A stretch of 64,000 nt of DNA from Dictyobacter kobayashii (GCF_003967555.1 NZ_BIFS01000001.1:3844001-3908000); one strand, 5' to 3'. Shown: positions 46,590 to 56,465, numbered from the stretch's first letter. A program made the numbers and translations. Notes: generated by a model not told the origin, from the letters alone.

Positions 46590-47439
46590 TTATTCGGCTT
46601 CTTGAGAGCTGTGTGCCTGTTGATACCAGGCCAGAGCCTCTCCTACACTAACCACCGAGCCGATAATAGTCAGGGCCGGCGCATCCAGTTCCGCCTCGGC
46701 AGCCCGCTCCGCGATCTCAGCCACGGGAGCCGTCACCATTCGCTGTTGGGCGTGGTCCCTTCCTGAATCACCGCCGCCGGCGTCGTGGGGTCCAGTCCTC
46801 CCTGTATCAAGCGCCGTGTTACATCCGGCAGGGCCTTAACGCCCATGAGTACGATCAACGTCCCGCCCAGCCGGGCCAGCGCCTCCCAGTTTACAGCCGG
46901 CGAAGACGAGCGACCTTTATGTCCCGTCACCACCGTGAAGGATGTCGTATAGTCGCGGTGGGTCACCGGAATACCAGCATAGGCCGGCACAGCGATGGCC
47001 GATGTAATGCCGGGCACAATCTCAAAAGCGATCTTCGCCTCGGTCAATGCCAACGCCTCTTCACCACCACGCCCAAAAACAAAGGGATCCCCCCTTTCAG
47101 GCGAGCCACGGTTAAGCCCTGGAGCGCCTGGTTCACCAGGATGGTATTGATCTGTTCCTGCGGCATCGTATGGCAGCCGGGTCCCTTGCCAACATAGATT
47201 AAATTGGCATCAGGCCGTGCCTCTTTTAGTAGATTAGGATTGATCAAGCGATCATAGAGCACGACATCAGCGCTGCGCAGGTAGCGCAGGCCCTTGACCG
47301 TCATCAATTCTGGATCGCCGGGACCCGCCCCGATCAAATAGACTTTTCCCGATGGATTGGCTGCAGCGGCAGAGTCATCATTGACCTCGGTTGGTATGGT
47401 GTTGTGGGTCTGAAAAGCAGAATCAGTGGGAGTGCTCAT
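46590..47439 (-). pseudogene. cobA: Uroporphyrinogen-III C-methyltransferase, two frameshifts
   Basis: SUMT signatures: VYLIGAGPGDPELMTVKGLR, DVVLYDRLINPNLL, YVGKGPGCHTMPQEQIN, then FEIVPGITSAIAVPAYAGIP. Breaks at the C6 run 47089-47094 (restores LKGGDPFVFGRGGEEA) and the G3 run 46748-46750 (restores TTPQQRMVTAPVAEIAE). The end is SVGEALAWYQQAHSSQEAE, about 283 aa. It methylates uroporphyrinogen III twice with SAM to precorrin-2, feeding siroheme for the sulfite reductase upstream. Start overlaps the Met8-like gene by 17 bp. Confidence 0.9.
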
Positions 47440-48131
47440 GCTGTGCCTCTGCCTCTTTCATATCATGGATAATGTTCGACACGGAGATATCGACCTGGTA
47501 GCGACGGAGTAAACGCACAGTGCTGGCCAGCGCCTCAACCTCATCCTGCTCAATGAGCAGGTCCAGGATATCCGAGGCAAAGAACTCCCCGAAGAAATCA
47601 TCCCGCTGTGCATAGCTCAGCCCGCCCTGGCGTAGATAGGCACGCGCGATCGTTGCCAGGCGCATATAGGCTGCGTATTCTGCCGGAAAGAGCTCTTCGA
47701 GGCGCTGGCGGATACGTTTTGCCAGGCTGGGACTGGCCCTTCTGTGGAGACGGAGATGGTCAGTTGGCCGCGACGCAGGATCGAGGGGACAATAAAGTTG
47801 CAGCGTGCGGGGACATCGACGATATTTACCAGTTGATTGTTTTGCTGGGCTTCGTGCCAGATCGCTTCCGTCAGTTCGGGCTCATAGGTTGCCGCCGCTA
47901 CTACCACAAAAGCTCCCGCCAGATCGCCAGGCTCATAGGCCTTATAGCGCAAGCTCACATTCGGCTGCTGCGCCAGATCATGCAACTCTTCGCAAAACTC
48001 TGGATTCTGTACCGTGACATGCGCTCCGGCGGCACTGAGGGCCGCGGCCTTCTCAGCCGCGACCGCATTGCCCCTACGACCAGTACTGGTCGGTTGCGCA
48101 CATCCAGCATAATGGGATAGTAGTTTGGCAT
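47423..48131 (-). pseudogene. Precorrin-2 dehydrogenase/sirohydrochlorin ferrochelatase (Met8/CysG N-terminal type), two frameshifts
   Basis: Start MPNYYPIMLDVRNRPVLVVG at 48131 (AAGG upstream, 6 bp after the sulfite reductase stop). The NAD-binding GGG motif is broken at the C4 run 48071-48074 on the plus strand; one more base gives VVGGNAVAAEKAAALSAAGA. The second break at 47737-47739 restores VSTEGASPSLAKRIRQRLEE. VDVPARCNFIVPSILRRGQL is diagnostic for the family. Restored length about 236 aa. It oxidises precorrin-2 and inserts iron to make siroheme. Confidence 0.9.
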
Positions 48132-48137
48132 AGTCCC

Positions 48138-49892
48138 TTACCTTGTGGTTGCCTGTGCCGCCGTACGCTCTTTAAGTTGCTCAACGCCAAGGCGATGGCA
48201 GAAATCTCCAAAGCCCTCACCACTCTGGCGCTCATCGCGCCATAGCACAAAGAGTGGGTGCAGCAGTCCTGGAATATCTTTCACATTGACATTCTGAGCA
48301 TAGATCGTATTGAGGCGTGTATTTTGCCAGTCGCCGCCGAGATGCACATTATAAAGATCTTTGGAGCGCCCAACAAAACCAACATCACCCATGTACGGTC
48401 GCGCACACCCATTCGGGCAGCCCGTCATGCGGAAACTGATCTTCTCACTATCCAGTCCCAGTTCGGTCAGGCTGGACTCCAGCAGCTTTACTACACCGGG
48501 CAGTGCACGCTCGGCCTCGGCCACCGCCAATCCACAGGTTGGCAGCGCGGGACAGGCCATAGCATAGCGGTAAGCGCCTGCGGCAGCCGGATCGGTGGCG
48601 ATCCCGAATTCCTGTAGACGCGCCTCCAGGGCCTCTCGTTTCTCCTCTGGAATATCGATCAGCAGAATATTTTGCTGACCCGTAAGACGAACATTGGGGC
48701 TGAACTCCTGGATCACCGCGCGCAGACCACTCTTTAAGCGCTGCGTCTCAGTATCCTTCAAGCGACCATTCTCAATATGCAGCCCCAGGAACCAGTTCCC
48801 ATCTGCCTGCTGGTGCCAGCCAAGGTGGTGATCCACATCGTGGAAATGCACCTCGCTAGGATCGCTCAGCGTATAGCCCAGGCGCTCCTCCACCTGCTGA
48901 CGAAACCAGGGAATGCCGCGCTCCTCAACCACATACTTCATACGCGCATGGCGACGATTGGTGCGATCGCCATAGTCGCGCTGCACCGTAATGATCGTCT
49001 CAGCCACCTTAAGCACCTGCTCGACTGTCACATCGGCGAAAGGATTGGCCAGGCGCGGAAAGGTCTCTTTCTTACCATGTGTAGAACCCATGCCGCCACC
49101 AATGACCACTGTAAAGCCAACCAGCTGCTCGTCTTCTACGCGGGCCACAAAGCCAATATCCTGCGTAAAGGCATCGACACAGTTATCGCCGGGATAGGCC
49201 ACCCCGATTTTAAACTTGCGGGGCAGATAGGTCTGACCATACATCGGCTCAACAACCTCTTCCGCCTCCTCACTGGAATGTACCTTCTCACCATCTACCC
49301 AGATCTCATGATAGGCCGAACTCTTAGGTGCCAGGTGTAATGCCAGCTTATTCGCAACTTCCTGAATCTGAGCCTGGGCACGCGTGGAAACGGGCGCCGG
49401 ACAGGCCATCACATTGCGGTTCACATCGCCACAGGCAGCCAGCGTCGATAGCAGCGACTCATTAATGCCATGGATCGTCGCATGGATATCGCCCTTAAGG
49501 ATACCATGTAGCTGAAAACTCTGGCGTGTCGTAATGCGCATCGTATGATTGCCATAGCGCTCCGACAAATCATCCTGCACCAGGTACTGCTCAGCCGTCA
49601 AAGCCCCACCCGGAATACGCGAACGGATCATAAACTGATACGCCTTCTCCGCTCCCGCCGCCTTACGAGCCTGGCGCGCATCCCGATCCTCCTGCTGGTA
49701 CATCCCATGGAACTTAATGAGCTGCACCTGATCCTCAGTAAAACGCGGAGTATCCTGCGCCAACTCCTCTACAATCTGTCCATGCAGATAATTACTCTCA
49801 ATCTTAATGTGTTCCACCTTACTACCTTCACCAGGGCCAAGGTGTAAGAGAGTTTTTTCTTCCGTGCTCTTATCCTGATCGGGTGTGCTCAT
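48138..49892 (-). CDS. Assimilatory sulfite (or nitrite) reductase, siroheme/4Fe-4S type
   Basis: 584 aa from ATG 49892 with AAAGGAG upstream; an apparent 5' extension runs through repeats. Siroheme reductase landmarks: NHTMRITTRQSFQLHGI, VNRNVMACPAPVS, and the cluster/siroheme ligands C-x5-C in ACPALPTCGLA with C-x3-C in TGCPNGCARPY. Family members reduce sulfite to sulfide (or nitrite to ammonia) with six electrons from ferredoxin or NADPH. The neighbours make siroheme but no nitrate or sulfate genes are present, so sulfite is favoured over nitrite mainly by sequence layout. Confidence 0.9.
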   Translation of the reverse strand: MSTPDQDKSTEEKTLLHLGPGEGSKVEHIKIESNYLHGQIVEELAQDTPRFTEDQVQLIKFHGMYQQEDRDARQARKAAGAEKAYQFMIRSRIPGGALTAEQYLVQDDLSERYGNHTMRITTRQSFQLHGILKGDIHATIHGINESLLSTLAACGDVNRNVMACPAPVSTRAQAQIQEVANKLALHLAPKSSAYHEIWVDGEKVHSSEEAEEVVEPMYGQTYLPRKFKIGVAYPGDNCVDAFTQDIGFVARVEDEQLVGFTVVIGGGMGSTHGKKETFPRLANPFADVTVEQVLKVAETIITVQRDYGDRTNRRHARMKYVVEERGIPWFRQQVEERLGYTLSDPSEVHFHDVDHHLGWHQQADGNWFLGLHIENGRLKDTETQRLKSGLRAVIQEFSPNVRLTGQQNILLIDIPEEKREALEARLQEFGIATDPAAAGAYRYAMACPALPTCGLAVAEAERALPGVVKLLESSLTELGLDSEKISFRMTGCPNGCARPYMGDVGFVGRSKDLYNVHLGGDWQNTRLNTIYAQNVNVKDIPGLLHPLFVLWRDERQSGEGFGDFCHRLGVEQLKERTAAQATTR

Positions 49893-49921
49893 CGTATCTC
49901 CTTTGAGATGTAAAAAAAACT

Positions 49922-50031
49922 GAGGAGCGGGGATGCAAGGGGCGGCCAGCCCCTTGACTGCGTCTCCGCTTCTCTCTTCCGCATCCGCAGGCGAGGAGCG
50001 GGGATGCAAGGGGCGGCCAGCCCCTTGACTG
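49922..50031. repeat. Tandem 39-bp repeat (REP-like family)
   Basis: Two identical 39-bp copies, 49922-49960 and 49993-50031 (GAGGAGCGGGGATGCAAGGG...), each with the inverted piece AAGGGGCGGCCAGCCCCTT. They lie in the divergent gap between the sulfite reductase and the propeller gene. Confidence 0.85.
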
Positions 50032-50095
50032 GGGGCCCGGGGGCTGTGCCCCCGCCCATCCCCTCTTCCCTCCCCGCCGCCGCAGGCGGCAAAAC
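50032..50095. repeat. REP-like GC hairpins
   Basis: GGGGGC...TGTGCCCCC-type hairpin then GCCGCCGCAGGCGGC. The same modules in inverted order occur around the insertion sequence at 20042-20103. The 200 bp to the right is AT-rich and should carry the promoters of both divergent genes. Confidence 0.65.
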
Positions 50096-50296
50096 AACCA
50101 CCAAACAAAAATCCCCTTATAGTCGCTTTATACTGTCAAATATGGCAGATTTATCCTTGCATTTCAAGCAATTATGTTGATATAGTAGATCAACAAACTA
50201 GTAGTTGTATTTACTATAAGGCCAGAGGATCACTCTGTCAACCTTTTTATGGCAATTGGACATTGAATTACATGGAAATATGTAAGGAGTAAACAC

Positions 50297-51253
50297 ATGG
50301 ATTTTCTCCTGAGTTGCATCTCGACGAAGCATTCTTTGTTGAAAAATCACTGGGCCGCCAACAAGCAGTCGCAGGAAGAGCAACAGACCGAATGTCCCGT
50401 CACTGTACTGGGTAGCCTGCAAAAGCCGAAGGAGGATCAGGGTGGTTTACTCTGCTTACTCAACGACAAAGGCGAGATCAAGGCCACCCGGGATATGTCG
50501 ATGCCCGCAGGTATAGTGCCAGCAGACGATGGCTTTCTTGTCGCGACCATGTATGACGTACACCGTGTAGCGCGCGACCTCTCCTTAGTAGCGTCTCCAA
50601 CAATTAGTCTACCTTCCTTTAACTTATTGCACTCCCTATCGCGTAGCCAGCGTGGTTACCTGGTAGCCAGTACAGGCCTGGATGTCATCGTTGAGTTCTC
50701 GCCGAACGGAGAGCGCCTCTGGGACTGGTGGGCCGTCGAGCACGGTTTTGAGCTGACACCAAATGGAGAGCCCCGCTATCTTAATAAAGATGAAGATTAT
50801 CGCGGCGTCAAATTTGGTACCTTAGCCCAGACCACACACGTCAACTCTGTATCCGAGCTACCCAATGGCACGATCCTGGCCACCCTTTTCCACCAGGGAA
50901 CGGTCATCGCCATCGACCGTGAAAGTGGTAACTGGCAGGTCGTCCTCGATGGGCTGGATCATCCACATTCGGTGCGTATTCTCAATGAAGACTACGTCAC
51001 CATTGCCGACACCGGCCGTGGACGTGGACTGCTGGTAAATATTAAAGGACTTAAAGGTACGATTGAAGCGGAAGTAGACGCGCAAACCAGCTGGTTGCAG
51101 GATTGTTCCTACGATTATCGCAACGATCTCTGGGTGCTGGTCGACGGCAAAAAAACGCGCATCGGTTTGCGCTCAGGCGCCGCCGGCGAAAAACCCTATG
51201 GCCAGATCGAACTCAATCCCGAATGGCGTTTATACGAAGCCCTACCGCTCTAA
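50297..51253 (+). CDS. Beta-propeller protein (arylsulfotransferase/NHL-like), function unknown
   Basis: 318 aa, ATG with AAGGAG upstream. Repeated blades with a W-containing or G-x-x strand: GFLVATMYDVHRVARDLSLV, GYLVASTGLDVIVEFSPNGE, THVNSVSELPNGTILATLFH, GNWQVVLDGLDHPHSVRILN, then DYVTIADTGRGRGLLV. Resembles arylsulfotransferase-like (ASST) or SMP-30/NHL propellers; catalytic His residues cannot be assigned. No signal peptide. Single gene ended by a perfect hairpin. Confidence 0.65.
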   Translation: MDFLLSCISTKHSLLKNHWAANKQSQEEQQTECPVTVLGSLQKPKEDQGGLLCLLNDKGEIKATRDMSMPAGIVPADDGFLVATMYDVHRVARDLSLVASPTISLPSFNLLHSLSRSQRGYLVASTGLDVIVEFSPNGERLWDWWAVEHGFELTPNGEPRYLNKDEDYRGVKFGTLAQTTHVNSVSELPNGTILATLFHQGTVIAIDRESGNWQVVLDGLDHPHSVRILNEDYVTIADTGRGRGLLVNIKGLKGTIEAEVDAQTSWLQDCSYDYRNDLWVLVDGKKTRIGLRSGAAGEKPYGQIELNPEWRLYEALPL

Positions 51254-51268
51254 GCTCTTTTAAAGATT

Positions 51269-51317
51269 ATTGTGTGTTACAGAAAATATGCGCAGCATAT
51301 TTTCTGTAACACACAAT
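51269..51317. terminator. Perfect 23-bp hairpin between convergent genes
   Basis: Arms 51269-51291 and 51295-51317 with a 3-nt loop (GCA), followed by AAAATAA. Lies 16 bp after the propeller stop and 47 bp from the end of the convergent oxidoreductase gene. Confidence 0.85.
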
Positions 51318-51363
51318 AAAATAAGTTCGGGCACGTCAGTGCACATATACTTTTATCGATCTA

Positions 51364-52467
51364 CTAATGATCTATTTGTCCATTGGCCAGCCCGACGGGC
51401 AAGGCTGCAGGGCGTTCACAGCTGCTTTCCAGCTCAATATGTTTATTCTCAAGCGAGGCATCCAGGTAAGCTTGCATCGCATCCAGCACATGATAGGCCA
51501 GCTCTCCATTGGCCCGGTGTGCTCGACCGCTGCGCAGTGCCTGGGCCATATCAGACACGCCTAATCCACGACTGTTCTCAGTATAGCCATGGGTCAGCTC
51601 AACATCGTGCCACTGTCGATCTTTTAAGGTCCAGATTTTGACCGGCCCACCGAAGCTATTTGGATCTGGCACACTCAATGTGCCCTCCGTTCCATAGATT
51701 TCGATTAAAGGGATATTGGCTGCCCAGACATCGAAACTGGTCACCAATGTCCCCACCGCGCCACTCGCGAAATCCATCACGCCCGCAATATGGGTAGGTG
51801 TCTTGACCTGGATCTTCTGGCCATTTTTAGGCTGGCTGGTAATGACCCGTTCAGGGAAGGTTACCCGCGCCGATCCGGTAACCCGACGAATTGGACCAAG
51901 CATTGAAACGAGGGCCGTCAAATAATAAGGTCCCATGTCAAAAAGTGGACCACCCCCTGGCTGATAGTAGAACTCAGGATCTGGATGCCAGTTCTCATGA
52001 CCATGGCACAGCATCGCGGCACTGACCGAGACCGGCTCACCAATCGCTCCGTCATCGATCAATTTGCGGCAGGTCTGCAGGCCGCCCCCCAGGAACGTAT
52101 CGGGCGCACTCCCTACACGCACCCCTTTTGTCCGGGCCGCAGCTAAAATCTGCCGGCCTTCCGCGCGATTAACGGCCAGGGGCTTCTCGCCGTAAACAGA
52201 TTTACCAGCCTCAATCGCGGCCAGCGCCACTTCGGCATGAACCTTTGGAATCGTAAGATTGACAATAATTTCGATCTCGGGATCGGCCAGGATCTCTTCG
52301 ACTGTACATGCCCGAGGAATACCATATGCAGCAGCCTGGCTGCGGGCACGATTCATATCAATGTCCGCGCAGGCGGCGACCTCTATATTCTCAAAATGTT
52401 TACCGGCTTCCAGGTAAATGCCGCTAATTTTGCCACAACCGATGATACCTATCTTGGTTCGGGGCAT
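51364..52467 (-). CDS. Gfo/Idh/MocA family oxidoreductase
   Basis: 367 aa. NAD(P) fold IGIIGCGKISGIYLEAGKHF, EKP motif VYGEKPLAVNRAEG at about 95, and the GGGPLFDMGPYYLTALVSML signature of the C-terminal domain. These enzymes oxidise sugars, inositol or biliverdin-like substrates. It is divergent from the rhamnulose aldolase gene, which suggests a shared sugar pathway and possibly one regulatory region. Confidence 0.92.
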   Translation of the reverse strand: MPRTKIGIIGCGKISGIYLEAGKHFENIEVAACADIDMNRARSQAAAYGIPRACTVEEILADPEIEIIVNLTIPKVHAEVALAAIEAGKSVYGEKPLAVNRAEGRQILAAARTKGVRVGSAPDTFLGGGLQTCRKLIDDGAIGEPVSVSAAMLCHGHENWHPDPEFYYQPGGGPLFDMGPYYLTALVSMLGPIRRVTGSARVTFPERVITSQPKNGQKIQVKTPTHIAGVMDFASGAVGTLVTSFDVWAANIPLIEIYGTEGTLSVPDPNSFGGPVKIWTLKDRQWHDVELTHGYTENSRGLGVSDMAQALRSGRAHRANGELAYHVLDAMQAYLDASLENKHIELESSCERPAALPVGLANGQIDH

Positions 52468-52946
52468 TATGCTCTAACCGTCCTTCTAATGCTATTTTAC
52501 GCCCAGGCTTATACACTGAGCCTCTATTTAAAGAGCAGTGTACACTATTTTTTTCGAGAATGGCAGGGGCAAAAGTTGGGTTCCCAACATTTTTACCCCT
52601 CAAATCCCCACTACAGATGCCCTCTTTCTCTTCGGGCTGACGTAAGATTCCAGGTTGTTAACATAAGAAAGTGCAACAACAAAATAAAAGAATAAAGCTC
52701 GCGTGAAATTGTGTACAAGAAAAGAACGAAATGTCACTTGACAAAGATGCGGTTAATATGGTACCCAATAAGTGTGCGATTTGAAACCAATGTGGTTGTC
52801 AAATGGCTACAAAAAGTATCGAAATGAAATAAAACGAAACAAATGGGCTGGGGTATGAGCACTGTGATCCATTTTATTTTTGAGCACAGCCCGATTATTT
52901 TTATGCACAGAACTATTTTTACTTTTGTATGAAGAAGGAGACGCAC
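52468..52946. other. Divergent promoter region
   Basis: 479 bp, AT-rich, no gene. TTGACA at 52738-52743 is a good -35 for the rightward aldolase gene but I see no matching -10 at 16-18 bp. The ribosome site AAGAAGGAG of the aldolase gene lies at the right end. Confidence 0.45.
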
Positions 52947-55076
52947 ATGGTAACAAATGCCTGGGACAAAGCAGCAGCGGCGCAGGCCCATACGGCTCTG
53001 GAAGAGCTGGTTTATCGCTCTCATCTACTGGGCAGTGATCGCTCAGTAGCCAACTGGGGTGGTGGCAACACCTCAATTAAGACGGTCGAAAAGGATTTTC
53101 GTGGCCGGGATGCGGAGGTCTTATGGGTAAAAGGCAGCGGCTCTGACCTGGCAACCATGGAGGCCCGGCACTTTACTGCCCTCAATTTGGAGGACATTCA
53201 TCCACTGCTAGAGCGCGAGCAGATGTCCGACGAAGATATGGTCGCTTATCTGGGACACTGCATGTTAGATGCGAAACATCCTCGTCCTTCGATCGAGACG
53301 CTCTTGCATGCCTTCTTACCATACAAGCACGTTGATCATACCCATCCAGACGCCATCATCAGCCTGTGTTGTACTGAAGGTGGCAAAGAGCTCGCCCAAC
53401 AGATCTATGGCGACCGTTTTGTCTGGGTCCCTTATATCCGTCCAGGTTTTTCATTATCAAAGATGATCGCCGACGCGGTAAGCAGTAATCCCAACGCCGA
53501 ACTGGTCCTGATGGAGAAACATGGCCTGGTGACCTGGGGTGATACCAGTGAAGAATGCTATTTCCATACCATCTCGATTATCAACGAGGCTCAGCGCTAT
53601 ATTGAAGCGCAGGCCGCCGCGCGCAACCAACCCCTCTTTGGTGGCCAGAAATACCAATCCCTCTCAGCCGAAGAGCGGCGCAACCTGCTGGTCCAGGTCC
53701 TTCCCGTAATCCGTGGGGAAGTCAGCCGCGAGCAACGCATGCTGACCACCTATAATGATAGTCCTGAAATTCTCCAGTTCGTTAACAGCGCCAATGCAGC
53801 CCAACTCTCCCAGATCGGTGCCGCCTGTCCCGATCACTTAGTCCATACCAAGCGTGTACCATTGTTTGTCGATTGGAGCCCCCGGGCCGAAGATGGAGCG
53901 GGCCTGATCGAGCAGGTCAAAGCTGGCATTGCCGCGTATAAGCAGGATTATGTAGAGTATTTCCAGCAACACAAAAGTGTTAGCGATACTATGACCACGC
54001 CAGCCCCACGTGTCATTTTGATCCCTGGTGTCGGCATGATCAATACTGGAAAATCGCGCGCGCTGGCGCAGATCAGCGATGCCCTATACCAGCGGGCCAT
54101 CTCTGTCATGAAGGGAACCGAGGCCCTGGGAACTTTCACCTCGTTGAATGCCGCAGAATCCTACGCCATCGAGTACTGGCCCCTGGAACTCTACAAACTG
54201 ACCTTGCAGCCGCCCGAAGCCGAATTTTCACGCCAGGTAGTCCTGATTACTGGTGGCGCGGGTGGTATTGGTAGTGCTACCGCGCGCCATTTCCTCGATC
54301 AAGGCGCCCATGTAGTCCTGGCCGATATCAACCTGGAAGGGGCACAGAAGGTTGCTGATGAACTTAATGCTAAATATGGTGAGGGCCGTGCCCTCTCTGT
54401 CAAGGTCGACGTCACTGATGAAAATGCTGTTATTGCTAGTTTTGCCGAAACAATTTTAGCTTATGGTGGAGTAGACCACCTGGTGAACAACGCCGGCATT
54501 GCCGCCTCCAGCCCATTTGATGAAACCTCACTGAAGGACTGGAATTTCAATATCAACATCCTGGCCACCGGCTATTTTCTGGTTGCCCGCGAAGCCTTCC
54601 GCCTGATGAAAACCCAGGGTACCGGTGGCAGTATGGTCTTTATTACTTCGAAAAACGCCGTCTATGCCGGGAAAAACGCGGCCGCTTATAGCACTGCCAA
54701 AGCCGCCGAGGCCCACCTGGCCCGCTGTATTGCTGCCGAAGGCGGCGAGTTCGGTATCCGCGTCAACTCTGTCCTGCCCGATGCAGTATTGCAAGGATCG
54801 ACCATCTGGAGCTCGCGCTGGCGCAACGAGCGCGCCGCAGCCTATGGAATTAAGCCAGACCAGTTGGATGAATATTACCGCAAGCGAACGACCCTGCTGG
54901 TCAATATCTTCCCTGACGATATCGCCCAATCGATTACATTCCTGGCCTCCTCCAAATCCGCCAAAACCACCGGTTGCATGATCACCGTAGATGGGGCGTG
55001 CCCGCTGCCTTCACCCGCTAGGGCATTATCTGTCGATCTAAAAAGGCAGGCAAAGAAAATAATGCCTGCTTTTTAG
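52947..55076 (+). CDS. Bifunctional rhamnulose-1-phosphate aldolase/short-chain dehydrogenase
   Basis: 709 aa from ATG 52947 with AAGGAG upstream. Residues about 1-400: class II aldolase/adducin domain with Zn ligands in VDHTHPDAI and MEKHGLVTWG. Residues about 430-690: SDR with TGGAGGIGSA, NNAGIA, and YSTAKAAEAHLARC catalytic Tyr/Lys. Fusions of this type (YuxG/RhaE-like) cleave rhamnulose-1-P to lactaldehyde and DHAP and oxidise the lactaldehyde. Fits with the GH78 rhamnosidase in the window. The last 14 codons also encode the left arm of the terminator hairpin. Confidence 0.93.
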   Translation: MVTNAWDKAAAAQAHTALEELVYRSHLLGSDRSVANWGGGNTSIKTVEKDFRGRDAEVLWVKGSGSDLATMEARHFTALNLEDIHPLLEREQMSDEDMVAYLGHCMLDAKHPRPSIETLLHAFLPYKHVDHTHPDAIISLCCTEGGKELAQQIYGDRFVWVPYIRPGFSLSKMIADAVSSNPNAELVLMEKHGLVTWGDTSEECYFHTISIINEAQRYIEAQAAARNQPLFGGQKYQSLSAEERRNLLVQVLPVIRGEVSREQRMLTTYNDSPEILQFVNSANAAQLSQIGAACPDHLVHTKRVPLFVDWSPRAEDGAGLIEQVKAGIAAYKQDYVEYFQQHKSVSDTMTTPAPRVILIPGVGMINTGKSRALAQISDALYQRAISVMKGTEALGTFTSLNAAESYAIEYWPLELYKLTLQPPEAEFSRQVVLITGGAGGIGSATARHFLDQGAHVVLADINLEGAQKVADELNAKYGEGRALSVKVDVTDENAVIASFAETILAYGGVDHLVNNAGIAASSPFDETSLKDWNFNINILATGYFLVAREAFRLMKTQGTGGSMVFITSKNAVYAGKNAAAYSTAKAAEAHLARCIAAEGGEFGIRVNSVLPDAVLQGSTIWSSRWRNERAAAYGIKPDQLDEYYRKRTTLLVNIFPDDIAQSITFLASSKSAKTTGCMITVDGACPLPSPARALSVDLKRQAKKIMPAF

Positions 55077-55080
55077 ATCG
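55034..55080 (+). terminator. Terminator overlapping the aldolase stop codon
   Basis: Stem CGATCTAAAAAGGCAGGCA / TGCCTGCTTTTTAGATCG with one bulge, loop AAGAAAATAA. The left arm and loop are coding and the TAG stop is inside the right arm. Confidence 0.75.
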
Positions 55081-55277
55081 GTTGAGGTCTATACAATGCC
55101 TGGGCTTGGTGCGATAATAGTGGCACACCTAATAGCAATCAGCTGAGCTACGTGAATGGCCCCGTTGATTGTTTTTGAAACTATCGTCATATTCACTGGG
55201 CGAGCAGTGCACAGGCACAACAGTGATTTACTAATCGCTACCTCGCTGTAATGCAATTAGAGAGAATCATAACAATC

Positions 55278-56297
55278 ATGACACTACGAATTATTCAGGT
55301 TGGACTTGGTGGATGGGGTCAAAATTGGGCCCGTGCCGTTGTTGCTAAAAATGAAGATGTCGAGACTACCGCGTGGGTTGAGATCGACGCCCCTTCGCTG
55401 GAGGCGGCGCGTGAGCGTCTGGAACTGCCTGCTGAGCGTTGTTTTACTTCCCTGGATGAGGCACTCAAGACCGTTGAGGCGGATGCTGTGCTGGTAACGG
55501 CTAGCCTGCCGGGTCACGTGCCCAGTGCTCGCACAGCCTTGTTGGCTGATAAGCATGTGTTGATGGAGAAGCCATTTGCTCCTACTGTGGCCGAGGCCCG
55601 CGAATTAGTAGAGCTGGCCGAGCAGCGTGGTCGTATCTTAATGATCAGCCAGAATTATCGTTTTGAGCCTGCGGCTCGGGCCGCGGCCAAAGTGGTTGCT
55701 GACCAGACAATCGGTCGCCTTGGTAGTATCAACATCGATTTCCGCCGCTATGATAACACCGCGCCGGTGGCTGAGAACCGCCACTATCATATCTGGGAGC
55801 CTCTACTGGCCGATATGTCGATTCACCACTTCGATCTGATGCGCCTGGTGATTGGTCAGGAGCCAGTACAGGTCACTTGCAAAACCTGGAATGCTCCCTG
55901 GAGCAAATATGATGAGCCTGCTGAAGGTGCTTTGACCATCACGTTTGATGGTGGTGCCGTTGTCAGCTACCGTGGTAGCTGGGTGAGTACCGCTCCCCAG
56001 ACCAACTGGGCTGGCGAATGGCACATGGAAGGCGAAAAGGGCGAATTGATCTGGACCAGTCGTGGCGAGCTGCCCGAGGCAGCGGCGATACGCTTACTTG
56101 GCGAAAGCAAGCTGAATATCGTTGAGTTGCCTGCGTTAGAGGCGCTGGACCGTTCTGGTAGCCTGGCCGCGTTTGTCGAAGCTGTCAATACCAACAGCAT
56201 CCCTGAAACCTCAGGTAGAGACAATCTCAAGACACTGGCCTTGATGTTTGCTGCCATCGAATCAGCCAAAACCGGCCTCCCGGTCAACGTAGAATAA
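55278..56297 (+). CDS. Gfo/Idh/MocA family oxidoreductase
   Basis: 339 aa from ATG 55278; another ATG 27 bases upstream is in frame and neither has a strong ribosome site. RIIQVGLGGWGQNWARAVVA (Rossmann), EKP motif HVLMEKPFAPTVAEA, and MSIHHFDLMRLVIGQEPVQV of the C-terminal domain. Together with the aldolase/dehydrogenase upstream it may act in deoxysugar breakdown; substrate unknown. 201 bp separates it from the aldolase terminator. Confidence 0.9.
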   Translation: MTLRIIQVGLGGWGQNWARAVVAKNEDVETTAWVEIDAPSLEAARERLELPAERCFTSLDEALKTVEADAVLVTASLPGHVPSARTALLADKHVLMEKPFAPTVAEARELVELAEQRGRILMISQNYRFEPAARAAAKVVADQTIGRLGSINIDFRRYDNTAPVAENRHYHIWEPLLADMSIHHFDLMRLVIGQEPVQVTCKTWNAPWSKYDEPAEGALTITFDGGAVVSYRGSWVSTAPQTNWAGEWHMEGEKGELIWTSRGELPEAAAIRLLGESKLNIVELPALEALDRSGSLAAFVEAVNTNSIPETSGRDNLKTLALMFAAIESAKTGLPVNVE

Positions 56298-56323
56298 GAA
56301 CTTAAGAATTTAAGAACTTGAGA

Positions 56324-56363
56324 AGTAGAGAGGCATCAGCCGGGAGGCTGGTGCTTCTCTACT
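56324..56363 (+). terminator. Terminator after the Gfo/Idh gene
   Basis: 18-bp stem AGTAGAGAGGCATCAGCC / GGCTGGTGCTTCTCTACT (two G-T pairs), loop GGGA, followed by TTTTG. Confidence 0.88.
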
Positions 56364-56392
56364 TTTGTGTTTGTGGGCGTGCGCATTCGCGC

Positions 56393-56465
56393 CCGCTTAT
56401 TTTTAATGAGGTGTGCTAAAAATGCGCCGTGCTCATTTTTAGCACACCTCATTAAAAATAAGCGG
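56393..56465. repeat. Perfect 32-bp inverted repeat (hairpin)
   Basis: Arms 56393-56424 and 56434-56465 are perfect over 32 bp with a 9-nt loop (CGCCGTGCT). The longest stem in the window. It sits just after a normal terminator, so termination cannot be its only explanation. The rest of the gap to 56614 shows no gene. Confidence 0.92.

Noticed and set aside
49922..50031. CRISPR array
   Set aside because: Only two repeat units, 32 bp apart, the repeat itself belongs to a dispersed REP-like family, and no cas gene is near.
49893..50108. N-terminal extension of the sulfite reductase
   Set aside because: It translates the GC-rich repeat; a perfect ribosome site precedes the ATG at 49892.
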